DNA from: Dryas octopetala
Taxonomy: Eukaryota > Streptophyta > Magnoliopsida > Rosales > Rosaceae
Assembly (NCBI GenBank): GCA_963921425.1
Contig: OY992832.1
Span: forward strand, 7,192,001 to 7,256,000
DNA: 64,000 nucleotides
Direction: 5' to 3'
Part shown: one piece after another, positions 10,270-21,800 of the stretch
How positions within the stretch are numbered: the first letter of the stretch is position 1
Layout: each line of letters opens with the position of its first letter
Program-made: the position numbers and the translations under genes
Notes under the pieces: generated by a model
Seen by the model: only the letters and a program-made list of their open reading frames with translations
Databases searched by the model: none
What the model was told of the DNA's origin: nothing

Positions 10270-10441
10270 AAACCAGCCCGCCACGCGTCATCAGCCGAGG
10301 AAGCCAGGAGCTGCAACCGAGGAAGCCAGGCGTCAACCGACACTTGCGTCAGCAGCAGCAGGCGTGCGTCAGCAGCAACAGGCGCGGGGCCCACCTGGCT
10401 TTTTGCCCAGCTCCAGCTTCTCTCTTCACGTGGGCTGATAA

Positions 10442-10662
10442 AGTGATTTTGGGTCACACACAGAATGGCTCACACTGAAACCCTCTTTTGGGTTACACTT
10501 TGGGTTACACCCTCTTTTGGGTCACATTTTCCGGCCCATAGTGTTAAGGTGTGACCCATTTGTGACCCAAAATGGATTTTGGGTCACACATTCCGGCTGC
10601 ATAGTAGTAGGCCTAAGGTGGTTTATGTCACACATTCCGGCTGCATAGTTTTGGGTCACACA
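10442..10662. repeat. Right terminal region of Harbinger element
   Basis: A cluster of GGGTCACA and TGTGACCC words, with variants such as GGGTTACAC, and a direct repeat of tcacacattccggctgcata at about 10584 and 10627. The outermost copy ends next to TTA at 10663-10665. Confidence 0.6.
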
Positions 10663-10771
10663 TTAGAGCACATGGTGGTGGCGCTTACACATAAACTCTT
10701 AAGTCGGTTTATGTTCTTCCACTTTGACCGTCCTCCCCCTCTCACCCAAAACCCGAAAACACACTCATACT

Positions 10772-10775
<4 letters not shown>

Positions 10776-10807
<32 letters not shown>
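10776..10807 (+). repeat. CT microsatellite in SPS3 leader
   Basis: About 15 CT units 40 bp before the SPS3 start codon. With the transposon ending at about 10662, less than 190 bp of original 5' flank remains between the element and the coding sequence. Confidence 0.85.
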
Positions 10808-10808
<1 letters not shown>

Positions 10809-10843
10809 AAACTCGCTCTTTTTCATTTAATTGAGGGAGAAAA

Positions 10844-13800
10844 ATGTTGTTTTCTCGGGTTTATCGGATTCCAAAAAACAGCATCAATGGGTTGTGCCGG
10901 TGTTTGCTTTCTCATCGACCAAACCCACACCAATTCTTTGTCTCCAACACTTCTTCTCAGTCTCTAAGAGATTCGACACAGAAGGTAATTTCGCTCCATA
11001 AGCTCTATATTGACTGTTTCATCTGCTATATTTCATTGCCTTAATAGTGTATATTAGTAGGTTTTGGGTTGCAGGGAGTTCTTTTCTTTGGGCTTTCCTG
11101 CTTTTCATGGTTCTATGTCTAGGCATCAAATTCACCATCAAAGCAGCTCCATAGTTGAGGTGAGGTGTTGGGTATTATTATTTTTATTTTTTCTTTTGTT
11201 TGCCCAAATACCCATTTGGTCATTCAATGCCTTGTATAAAATGTGAAAACTACGAGTGCACAAGTGTTTAAAAGACTCTTTTCCTCCCCCAATTTTCCCC
11301 CTGAATCCTGATTGATTGTGGAAAAGTTTTTTAGTTAGTTATGTGTTCAGCTTCTGAATGACAGTGTATCAATGGTGTATTGTTGTTTGTGGTACAATTA
11401 CAAAGATGAAAGTAAGGTTAACTTGTTGAGGCTAAAAATGATTGTGCCCTTTTCATAGAGACTTCAGTCTTTTCTTGTAAAAGATATTTTGTTTTCCCAC
11501 TCTACTAAGATGCTGAGATACTGCTTTACAGGAACCACTTGACCCATTCTCGCTTGTTTCGGATGAGCTATCACTTATTGCTGACAGGTTGCGGTCAATG
11601 GTAGTTGCCGAGGTATATGTATTTCCTGTCTCCTTTCCTTCTCACCAAGTAATTGATATTACTCTAAAAACGCATATGTTAGAAAGGAAGAGTTGGAATT
11701 GATGGTCTCTATAAGAATAATATTTAAATGTTATATCATATGATCATATATCAGATTTAATATTGTTCCCAGGTCCCCAAGCTTGCCTCTGCTGCTGAGT
11801 ACTTCTTTAGAATGGGGGTGGAAGGAAAGAGGTTTCGTCCCACGGTAATAACAATAGTATTGTTTTCCCTGATCAATTCATCCCTAACTTCGGTTTTCTA
11901 ATTTATGATTGCCATAAAGGTTAAAAGCTACTCAATAGTTATATGCACTACACAGGTCTTATTGTTGATGTCAACAGCTCTGAATATCACTATACCTGAA
12001 CCTCCTATGCGGCTGGGAGATGCTTTGTCAACAGAACTGCGTGCAAGACAACAACGCATAGCAGAAGTCACAGAGATGATTCATGTTAGTTATATCTTTG
12101 CTAATGAAATTATAATCATTGCTTTTCAATTAATGTACGCTACATATGTACGAATGACATTCGTTGTCTGTGAGGAATCCCTGGACCAATTCATCCATGT
12201 CCTTACTGTTTTCTAATGGCTTGTCCTAATCCCGCTTCAGGGTGCATATGCTCTAATAATAGGACTCCTTTTTCTCTTCTAAACTAGTGCTGGAAGTACG
12301 AAATTATCTTCTTATCACCCCTACAACTTATGTAGAATAATATTGTAACTTAAATCCTATATTATTAGAAAATTCCTATAAATTTTGTAGTTACACTCAC
12401 TAAGAATGCAATCTCTTATCAATTTTTCAGCAATAAGTTGTTGGAAATGAGGATATGATTTTGCTCTCAAAACTTCAAGTCTCCAAGCTTCTAATGTAAT
12501 TATTTTCATTTGGTCAGGTGGCAAGCCTTCTACACGATGATGTATTGGATGATGCAGACACAAGACGTGGTGTTGGTTCATTAAATTCTGTAATGGGGAA
12601 TAAGGTGTACTTTTGATTCCCTTAAACTAATCAGATTTTTTTTTTTTTGCTTGTAAGAATATAATTTATTATGATGTGTCTTTTCTTCTCTCTTCAGAAG
12701 TTCTGTATATGATAAAAAAAATATAGGAATAAAAGTGTGTATTGTACTATTGGAGAGTTTATATTGTGTTATGATTATGTATATATATTGCATATACCCC
12801 TTATACCTTGTCCTTGGCAAAAATGTGCTACCATAGAATTCTTACCTTGCCCTTTGTCTTTTAGTCTGCTAGTTAACTGATATTCCCATTTCCTTTAGGG
12901 CCCGTTTGGTTCACGAAATTGATTTTTTGAGAAACACATTCCGGGGGGAGGGAATGTGAAATTCCCTTTCTTGTGTTTGGTAATCCTGGGAAAGTAAACC
13001 AGAAATTACCTTTTTATTTCCATTTCCATGTTTGGGTTGTGCAGGAATTGGAAATGAAAAGTATCAATTTTTCAATTATACCCTCATTTATTATTTATTT
13101 AAGGAATGACAATAGAGATGACATTTTAAAATAATAGCAGGGTTAGTTTTGTCCAAAAAAGAAGAAATAAATGCTTTCCCAAGAGGGGGAAAAACAAAAC
13201 CCAAGCTGGAGCAAAGGTTTCATTTTCCCCTTAATAAGGACATCAGATTCCCTTGGGCCAAGAATTGATTTCCCTTACCTGTATTTACCAAACGTGGGAA
13301 TGTAATTGATTTCTCATTCCTAAACCTCCAAAACTTGAACCATACGGGTCCTTAGAGTTTAGTGGTTTGAAGCCTAGAAGGGGTGGAGGAAGGGTGGCTA
13401 AATAACTTGTTCATTATTACCCCCCGTGCATATAGAGATGTATGTGGCTACTGCTGATCACTTCTCCTGTCTGTTAAATGGCATCTAGTATATATTCTTG
13501 CAAAGTTTTTAACATTTTAGTATTCTGTGTAAGATATAGTGCTATACTGTAGCAAGATTTACTTTTCCCCTTTTCCATTCTTATTAATGATTCTTTTCTG
13601 GGGAAGCACAAAGGTTGTCCATACCTTATTTTTGATTTTTGGTAGATGCACAAGTTACTGAGGGGTTTTGTATAGTATGATGGCTGATCTTATTTTCCTC
13701 ATTGAATGCAGTTAGCCGTATTAGCAGGAGATTTTCTGCTTGCTCGAGCTTGTGTCGCTCTTGCCTCTCTAAGAAACACAGAGGTATGCATGCATTATTA

Positions 13801-16736
13801 TGTACTAATATAGTGAGAACAATAACACACTGAGATATGTTACATGGACTATTGTGTGAGTGTTGGATTAGGTTATGTGTTTAGACATCTGACTCATCTT
13901 GTTTGTCACTTTCTTGTATTGGGGATACAGGGGACTTGGTCAGAAAGGGTCCAAAATTGGATATACTGTGTGGGCACCCAGTTTTTAGAGTAGTTTTATT
14001 TCATCCCCATGTCATAAAGTACTAGTTGAAAGTTTTTAGGCAAAATGGTAGATGGCCAGGGTCCATCTGGTCCACCTCAAGGCCCGACATTTTACTTTTT
14101 CACTTGAACATTCGACTGTTCCACATCATGTAAGCTATTATGTCTCTCTAGTTTCATAAAAATTTGAGTCAACAATTCAAGGGCAAGGTTCTATGCGGTT
14201 GCATCGCATTGGATCAAGAATAATGTATCCTAAAGCCTTTTTAAATAACCTGAGAGAGCGTAATTACATATATTTTATTCAATCAAATCTGCCAGCTCCT
14301 TATCTTGTCAAGCAGCCAAATATTTTATTTTCTGCCTTCCCCCTCCCTTCTTGTGAACTTCCATTCTTGTGGATAAACAACTGAATCAATGCCTTCATCA
14401 CCAAACACCACAACCTCCACCATCATCAACCCCCAGTGAAGCATGAAAGTGATGTGTCTAGAATTTCTGCCGAGTCCAACTAACGCAGACACAGGGAGGT
14501 GCATTCGCTTTAGTTATTTTAACATATTTTCTGCATCTTCTTTGTGCATTTGCAGGTTGTATCATTACTATCAACAGTTGTAGAGCATCTCGTGACAGGT
14601 GAAACCATGCAAATGACAACTTCATCTGATCAACGTTGTAGGTACACTGCTCTGCTGCTTCTGTCTATATTTTGTTTGCTTTTTTCTCTTTGCTCAATAC
14701 ATGATGTGATGGAGCTTATAAAGCGTTCACTTCTTGATCTTTGTTCCTTTTATCCACTGTTACAGTCTTTTTTCACTCATCAATTGCCTTTGAGTTAGTA
14801 AACTACTAATGTCATAAAAGTTCATCTGTAGGTGTAGCAATGTAATTCGTAAGGTTGGGAGTTGGCTTGCCACTTCTTGTATATAGTAGTCTGCTCATCT
14901 TAAGACATTAAGATGCCAAGGGGGCGCAACCAAGTACGGAAGTATACAAGTCTAACAACATAAAGAAAATTTGGAATGTATTAGAGGAAAATAGGCCTGG
15001 GGTGTATTAGTAATCTGGACAATATCAAAATGTTTGCCAAAATTAGAGCGCTCCATGTCCTCAATGGTTCCACCGTTCATTGCTAACCAAATGCAGGCAC
15101 AGCACACAAAATGGTAATTTGAGGACGTACTGGCATAGAGCCATCATGCTGGAATTTTCTTGCCACACTGATTTGGAGTAGGGTAGGGGTGTTGTTAATA
15201 TGTGGGATTTTTAGGGTATTTTTTGGTTAAGAAAAAGGTAGAGAATTGAGGCTATAAAGTGAAGAAAAGAAAAAAGTCAGGGGCTTTTACAACAAAGTGT
15301 ATTGTAAAGAAAGAGAGCAGAGAGTGAGAAACAATCTAGGCATGCATACCTCACCTCTCAATATTCCATTATCAAAGGCCTCAATTCTTTGAGTGCAATT
15401 AAGCATTTATGTAGATTCAATCAATCATTGATTTTTTCTTGTGATGTCTTGATTTGTGCTTTTTCCTTTCATATTAAATTTAGCTAATTATGATGGAATC
15501 TGGTATTCATTGCAGCATGGAATATTATATACAAAAGACGTATTACAAGACTGCATCCTTGATTTCCAACAGTTGCAAGGCAATTGCCATTCTTGCTGGG
15601 CATACGACAGAAGTTGCAATGTTGGCTTATGAGTACGGAAAAAATCTGGTTTGTAAATTCTTGGAATTCGTTTCTCTGTCATCTTTTCTCTCTTTTGCAG
15701 TGCCTTATTGGGACTATGCTATTGTAGAATCCTTCCATCTGTCAGTGTTCACAGTGGATATTTTTATGGTTCTTCTATGTATATGTATGTTTGTGTGTGT
15801 GTGTTTGTGTTTGTGTGTGTGTGTGTGTGTGTATCAAGCTGACTAATTCTATTTCCCTCGGGGATTGGCATTTCAATTGATAGATGATATTCTTGATTTC
15901 ACGGGTACATCAGCGCGTGTGTGTATCAAGCTGACTAATTCTTTTTCCCTCAGGGATTGGCATTTCAATTGATGGATGATGTTCTTGATTTCACGGGCAC
16001 ATCAGCGTCCCTTGGAAAGGGCTCTTTATCAGACATTCGTCATGTAAGTATCAATTATTAATGTGATATTTCCTTGTTTAAACATGTGCAATTTGTTGAG
16101 AGCCCATTTCCTTTCTTTTTTCTTTTGTTATAGTCGAGTTAACGTTTATGAAATATATTACATACCTGGTTTTACAATAATTATGTGCATATATAATAAT
16201 TTTGTAGGGCATCATAACCGCTCCAATATTGTTTGCCATGGAAGAGTTTCCTCAGTTGCGTACAGTTGTTGAACAGGGCCTTGATAAACCTGCAAATGTT
16301 GAGCTCGTAAGTTTATATAATCTACTCAGTAACGTTTTTGTGATTTGTGATGCTATTTCATGATGAGTGCTGCAGCTAGTACCGACAAGTTCTGAAGGTC
16401 TGATATAATCTACCCAGGTTTATTGCTGTACAGACAGCCACTGCCATTATTTTACAAGACCTATAATCATGATTCCTTTAGTTTAATGCATACACCTTAA
16501 TTTTATTACATCCAATTCCTATTGTCGATTTCATGAAATTTTTCTGGGAGATGCAGGCTCTTGACTACCTTGGGAAGAGCCGTGGAATACATAGGACAAG
16601 GGACCTAGCCACAAAACATGCAAACCTTGCTGCAGCAGCAATCGAATCTCTGCCTGAGAGTGATGACGATGATGTAAGAAGATCAAGGAGGGCACTCCTA
16701 GATCTCACCCACTTAGTCATTACAAGAAACAAGTGA
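10844..16736 (+). CDS. SPS3: Solanesyl/polyprenyl diphosphate synthase, SPS3 type
   Basis: Twelve exons: 10844-10984, 11061-11159, 11532-11612, 11773-11844, 11956-12084, 12518-12604, 13712-13783, 14556-14641, 15516-15648, 15954-16043, 16208-16306 and 16557-16736. All phases agree and give 422 residues, the length I recall for Arabidopsis At2g34630. It is a trans-prenyltransferase that adds isopentenyl units to an allylic starter and makes the long prenyl tail of ubiquinone. Visible motifs are FRPT near residue 130, the first aspartate-rich motif D181-D-V-L-D185 in HDDVLDDADTRRG, ETMQMT, and the second D308-D-V-L-D312 in LMDDVLDFTGT. The N-terminus is Arg- and Ser-rich and suits a mitochondrial or dual target. 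Its upstream neighbour is the mTERF gene, as in Arabidopsis, but a Harbinger transposon now separates them. Intron 9 holds a dead copy of exon 10. Confidence 0.93.
12898..13351. mobile_element. Tourist-like (PIF/Harbinger) MITE in SPS3 intron 6
   Basis: 454 bp. The left end is GGGCCCGTTTGGTTCA and the inverted right end is GGACCCGTATGGTTCA. TTA flanks both sides (12895-12897 and 13352-13354). No coding capacity. The end sequence differs from the large Harbinger element at 5607, so it belongs to another subfamily. Confidence 0.88.
15789..15832. repeat. GT microsatellite in SPS3 intron 9
   Basis: Interrupted GT tract. A short GT run also marks the junction between the two copies of the adjacent 92-bp duplication, so the tract may have seeded it. 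Confidence 0.8.
15825..16008 (+). repeat. 92-bp tandem duplication of intron end plus exon 10 start
   Basis: Copy one is about 15825-15916 and copy two 15917-16008, offset exactly 92 bp. Each holds gtatcaagctgactaattct, the polypyrimidine tract, and the code for GLAFQL-(M/I)-DD-(V/I)-LDFTGTSA. In copy one the acceptor AG is GG, and several third-position or mild changes are present. Copy two has CAG and is the exon used. Confidence 0.93.
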
Positions 16737-17592
16737 TGGAGAATATCTGCACCATAATAAAACTGTTAAAGTTCAATTGCTTATGTCATTGTCCCCGTAA
16801 GGCTGAGGGACAATTTCCGTTGTTTTCATCATATTCTTTCAATTATTCCATTTTGTTTTTCAAAAATTTGTTTAGGATACATTTTTTGTTTCTGGTTGTA
16901 AATTTTCCCTTTCATCCTTCGTTATGTAAATTAAACTCTGTGAGAGGAAGGATATCACACATAATGCCCCCAGATTCTGCTCAAATGATGTACCTGGGAT
17001 TTCATTCACTCTGCTTTAAGAGGGAAGCTAGCAGTGACTTTCATCTCTAATTTAGGCTATTGGGATGCTTACAGTTGTGGCATCCCTCTTTTTGGAGGGA
17101 GTAGGGAGAACTCTTTGTTGATTTCTCTATTATTGAATCCGTTGGAAATTCAAATCACATTTCATATCTAGTTCTTCAACTGAGTTTGTAAGCTTCTCTA
17201 AACAAAAGTGGCGTACAGAAAAGAGAAAAAGGTAGAAGGAACAGTATTTTATTATCTCCAAACAAAAGTGAAAATATTTCACTTAAATCTTTTAATAGTA
17301 TCCAGAGGCAACCAATTCTTTTTTCCTTTGTGAGAAGCAATACTTCTGTCAGATGGAAATGTGACGAACGATCTATTGAGAGAATAAATCTGAATACTTC
17401 TTATCATATGGGCATCCGGATTCAGCACAAACTGAGTGCAAATTGCAAGTAACCATGTACATTGGAAGGATATGAAAGATAACAATTGCAGCATAGTTGA
17501 AGCCCTACTTAAAGTTCTCAAAACTGATGGGGAATAATTCTTAAAGATGAAAGTGGGGAAATCAAGGTCTCAAACAGAAAGAAAAATACTAA
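16737..17592. other. 3' flank of SPS3
   Basis: Presumed SPS3 3'UTR and spacer. I see no gene. SPS3 and the auxilin-like gene converge on this interval. Confidence 0.5.
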
Positions 17593-18557
17593 TGGTGTGT
17601 TTGGATGGAGAAAAAAAATTTGGAATTTAAACAAAACTCAGCATTTAATAAATTACATGCTCTAATTTTCTTGTTTGGGTCCATAATTATAGAATTTTGT
17701 AAATTCTATGTGGAAAAAAACTTAGGATTTGAAGGCTGTAAATTCCAAGTTTAAATTCCACCTAAATTGGTGTCATTTTTAAAATTCCAATTTTTTTTTT
17801 AAAGTCGTGTCCACCCATCACCTTTCCAATTAATTACAACACTACCACTACTACCACCATGCCGCCATTACCACCACCGCCACCACCACCGTCACCACCA
17901 CCACCACCACCGCCACCTCCGCCGCCACCTCCACCACCACCACCATCACCACCACAACCACCGACTCCACCTCCGCCGCCACCACCACCTCTGCCACCAC
18001 TACAACCGCCACCGTCACCACCACCACCACTGACACCGCCACCACCACTACCACCGCCCGCTGCCACCACCTCCGCCGCCACCACCACAGCCGCCACTAC
18101 TGCCACCACCGTCGCCGCCACGGTCACCATCACTGACACCGCCACCGCCACCACCACCACCATCGACACTGACATCGCCGCCACCGCCACCGCCACCGCC
18201 TCCATCACCAGTGCCATCACCACCACCATCGCCGTCGTTGTCGCCACCACCACCGCCAATGTCGCCGTTGCTGCCACCTCCAATACCCTAATTTTTGCTA
18301 CAACCATTTCTCCCACCGCTCGTGAGCCATCACCCCTACTATCATCGTCAACTCATCACAAGCATCATTTTTATTGTTGCCACCATCACCATCACTCTTT
18401 TATAAAACTACTATAAATTTCGTATTTAAATTCTATTACGATTACATTTATCCAAACAAGAGAATTTACAAATTCTAGAATTTTAAATCACGTCATTTTT
18501 AATTCCGTCATTTGTGAATTCCTTAGTAGTTTCAAACTACTTCATCCAAACGCACCA
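17593..18557. mobile_element. TIR element (TAA target site) carrying a CCA/CCG array
   Basis: 965 bp. The left end is TGGTGTGTTTGGATGGAG and the inverted right end TGGTGCGTTTGGATGAAG, with TAA on both sides (17590-17592 and 18558-18560). The 3-bp TAA duplication suggests a PIF/Harbinger-type MITE. Both flanks inside the ends are AT-rich with matching inverted stretches about gaattc/aaattcc words. The centre is replaced by a trinucleotide array. Confidence 0.75.
17845..18290. repeat. CCA/CCG trinucleotide array, about 445 bp
   Basis: Almost uninterrupted imperfect CCA, CCG and CCT units, later mixed with GTC and GCC units. The long Pro-, Thr/Ala- and Gly-type reading frames on both strands follow from the triplet period and are not evidence of a gene. 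Confidence 0.92.
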
Positions 18558-18829
18558 TAAAAGTTGTCTTTGAATGCTCCAGGAAATATACAGATGAAAC
18601 ACCAAGTGCAGTTAATCGAACAATGTACATATTTTGCAAAAGGTAGCCGAGGTATCATACAAAGTTCATAAAAACATGTACCAACATGCATTTCCAACTA
18701 TGTGCATGGTGTAGAGATTCTTCATGCATAATCCAACGTTTGAACAGACCATTGGTCAATATTATGGATACCTAAACTTGATTGCAACCTTCAAGTCAAA
18801 ACTGAGTCCAAGGAAATTCAGATCATCCA

Positions 18830-21800
18830 CTAAATAATGAATACATCTTGGGAGATGAATAAAGCCCATGCATCCTACAACCACATAGCAACACTTTATT
18901 ACTTACTCATCAAAATTAGAGTGACTTTTGTTTTAATGCTATAATTTCTGGTTAAGTTCTTCTAAGATTTTCTTTTAAAGGTTAATCATATAGGATTGGA
19001 GGGGTACTCCAGTTCTTGTCATGAAATAACCAATATTTACCTGAAGGATGGAGAAGGCCTTCTCAGCAAGATATTTTTGTGCTAGTGTTGCTCCTCTTTG
19101 TTGCAGTTTGTCTGGGTGGAGGCATAGCCTTGCTTTCTGGTAGGCTTTCTTGACCTGTGAACTTTCTATTAGGCTTGTCAGAGGTATCGCATACCATCCA
19201 CTATTGGGCCATAGAATCTGAGTCAACACCAAACAATTAATTATTGCAACATTTGGCTTGTGATCCACAATTCCAAATAGTAAGAGTTATGCCAACAAAT
19301 TAAATAGTTTTTAAACTAGGAAAATGAAAGGTAAATTCCAAAATCTTACATGGTGTAGTGTTGAAAGCAGCAAATGAATGTTGGATTCCTTGCCAGCTGA
19401 CCATAACCTTATGTCTTCATCCAAGAGCTTCCCTTCCATCTGTAATTTTAGGCACAAGTATTGATCAAATAAAGTATGGAGATTGATTAAGCAAAAGGCA
19501 CTACTAATATGAGATATTTCTTGGAAATGATCCAAGTACACATATATACAGAATCGTATAAGGAGCTTACATCATTTTCTGAATGTTGCTTTTCTTCAGT
19601 TATCCATGTTCTTTCCTCTTCTTCCTGAAAAACAAGTAGATGGGGAAGAAGACATTAATGAATACCTCTGGAGACGTTAATGTAGATTATTGATGCATCC
19701 CTTCAAATTAAAACCAATACCTCTGGAGATTGAGTCATTTCATGTTCATCTCTCTGTGGATCTGAGTATTCATCCGCAATAGGCCTCCCTGAATCATATA
19801 AAACACACACAACAGCTACAATTAATCACATAATCAATTATCTTCTTCTTGTTGTACTTACTTATGCGTAAAATGAACAGTTTACAAGTAACAAATTAAT
19901 CACCTTCATCCATTTCAATAGACTGCTCATTGTCCTGTTGTGTCATGCTGGATTCTTTCTCAGAAGTACTCTGTGTTTGAAACTTCTCTTTAGCCCATGC
20001 AATTGCTTCTTCAATAGCAACTTCTTCGCATGTACCCTCTCTATGGTCAGAATTGATCTCAATGACATAAGAACTCATTACTTCATCATCTTCTTCTTGT
20101 TCCAGTAATACTCCCACTTCTTTTTCTGGCGAAACATGTACACGATGATCCTGAATCCCTACAGATTTGGCCTCATGTTCTTGACAAAGTGATGAGATTG
20201 CTGATGAGGGGGAGTTAAGCTCTCGATCATCCACAGATTGTTTGACACTTTGATACGAATTGGGTTCGAGACTAATAGTTTTCGGGGACAAGACTTTTCT
20301 TGTGAATCCAAAGTGGGAGCTTCTAAAATTTTCATCCCATACATTTTCCATGATGTTGTCAGTAAAGGAAGTAAAGGAAGGACGATTGCAGTGGAGACCT
20401 GATATGCCTTGTTTCTTTGAATGTTCCTTGGCAGGCATCATAGTCGATGAGTTCCATCTACATGGTACATTTATTGGCCTGCAGCAATCAAGAATGTGTT
20501 AGAGTTGAGGAACTCAGAATTGGGTTGCTAAATTTGGGAAGATAATTAATATGTTGATAAGTACAAGTTGCAGGCTTGCAGCAATGTGAATTGAACAACA
20601 ACTTTCAGCAATTAATATGTTGATACTCTTCTACATGACCTTTATTCTCACTCACACATTTGACTCTATACACACTAAAAAAAAAATTATAAATTCACCA
20701 CTTTTTTCTCCAAACAGGCTTCATGGGTCAATGCAGCCACTTTACACTAGCTAGAACCAACCAAGTTAATTAGTGATGCCCAAGGACCTTCAACCAAATT
20801 AGTGGCTCTGTACTACTGAAAAGCCTTTTTCAATTATTAATGATGTCCAAACGAAGTGTGACTAATGAAGTGACATAGGCTGTCAAGTGTTAACAATTGT
20901 ATAACGTTTTGGCCTTTTCCGTTAGGTCCAGGTTGTGATGGAGAAGTAAACCTTCCATGTAACAATTGCATATTTTGTGTGTCTAGTTTTATTACTACGT
21001 GACTTATGATGTCATAAAAGAGATAAATAAAAAAATACATACATTCGTAATAAGTAAATTTTTTATATAATGAAGTATGAAGTGAAGAGAGGCCTATATT
21101 ATGCATCTTTTTCATCAGTGATTTAGAGGTATTGCATATAACTAAAACAATAAAGTTAGAGTTACTAATTAAATTTGTTAACAAAATAATATATCAATAT
21201 GTAGATTTTTAATAATTATAAATAAATAAAACTTAGAATGAACATAAATTTGAATGAATGAAAGATTGTCATATTATTTGATGAACAAAATTTTAGTAAA
21301 TAAATTTAAGAGATAATTAAACTTAGTTTTTTTAGAAAAGCAGTTTTTAGATGTATATCGGGAGTGTTTTAAAATTTATAAAAAAATATTTTCAATTCAT
21401 AATAATTTATAAGAAAATTCTTTTAATTTATAATAAAGTGCTTTTAATTTACAATAAAATCTTTTTAATTCATAATAAAGTCATTCTCCGATTTGAAGGG
21501 TATTTCTCTCTATTTGAAGGATATTTCAATTCATAGGGTGTAGAGTGGGTTTTGTAGAGGCTGCATGTTAGGTTTTAACTCCGAGATTTTGAGTGGAGCC
21601 CAAAATCTTAGAGTTAAAACCTAATATAAAGCCGTCAAAGAAGAAAAATAAAATAACTTAATTAAAAATCATAAATCACTACCGATTTTAGTCTAAGAAA
21701 AACTTATAAAATAGACTACACTCTAAGTCTCCCTAAATTTAATGACCCTAACAATATTATAAGTTAAATTGAAATGGTTAATCTGAACAAATTCTTCAAT

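Larger units (their letters stand above)
5607..10662 (-). mobile_element. PIF/Harbinger DNA transposon, three genes, about 5.06 kb
   Basis: The interior carries the two genes expected of a plant PIF/Harbinger element, a DDE transposase (6859-8127) and a Myb/SANT ORF1 (8579-9905), both on the minus strand, plus a third Cys-rich gene (6016-6462). The ends are proposed from TGTGACCCAA at 5611-5620 and its reverse complement TTGGGTCACA at 10651-10660, each next to a TTA triplet (5604-5606 and 10663-10665). TTA is the usual target duplication of the superfamily. The outermost bases of the two ends do not match perfectly, so the exact borders are uncertain by a few bases. Both ends hold extra copies of TGTGACCC in both orientations. 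The reading frames are largely open, which suggests a fairly young copy; one in-frame TGA precedes the transposase start. Confidence 0.85.

Noticed and set aside
9957-10478. A 173-residue plus-strand frame at the right end of the Harbinger element
   Set aside because: Low-complexity and palindromic subterminal DNA; no family resemblance and opposite in strand to the element's genes.
14900-15400. Possible mobile element in SPS3 intron 8
   Set aside because: The sequence has a different texture from the flanks but I could not find matching ends or a target duplication.
15863-15925. Upstream copy of SPS3 exon 10 as an alternative exon
   Set aside because: Its acceptor is GG, and after the DDILDFTGTSA code the frame runs into intron sequence. 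It is better seen as a dead duplicate.
17834-18416. Long Pro/Thr/Ala-rich and Val/Gly-rich reading frames on both strands
   Set aside because: They arise from the CCA/CCG triplet array, are open in several frames at once, and lie inside a MITE-like element.
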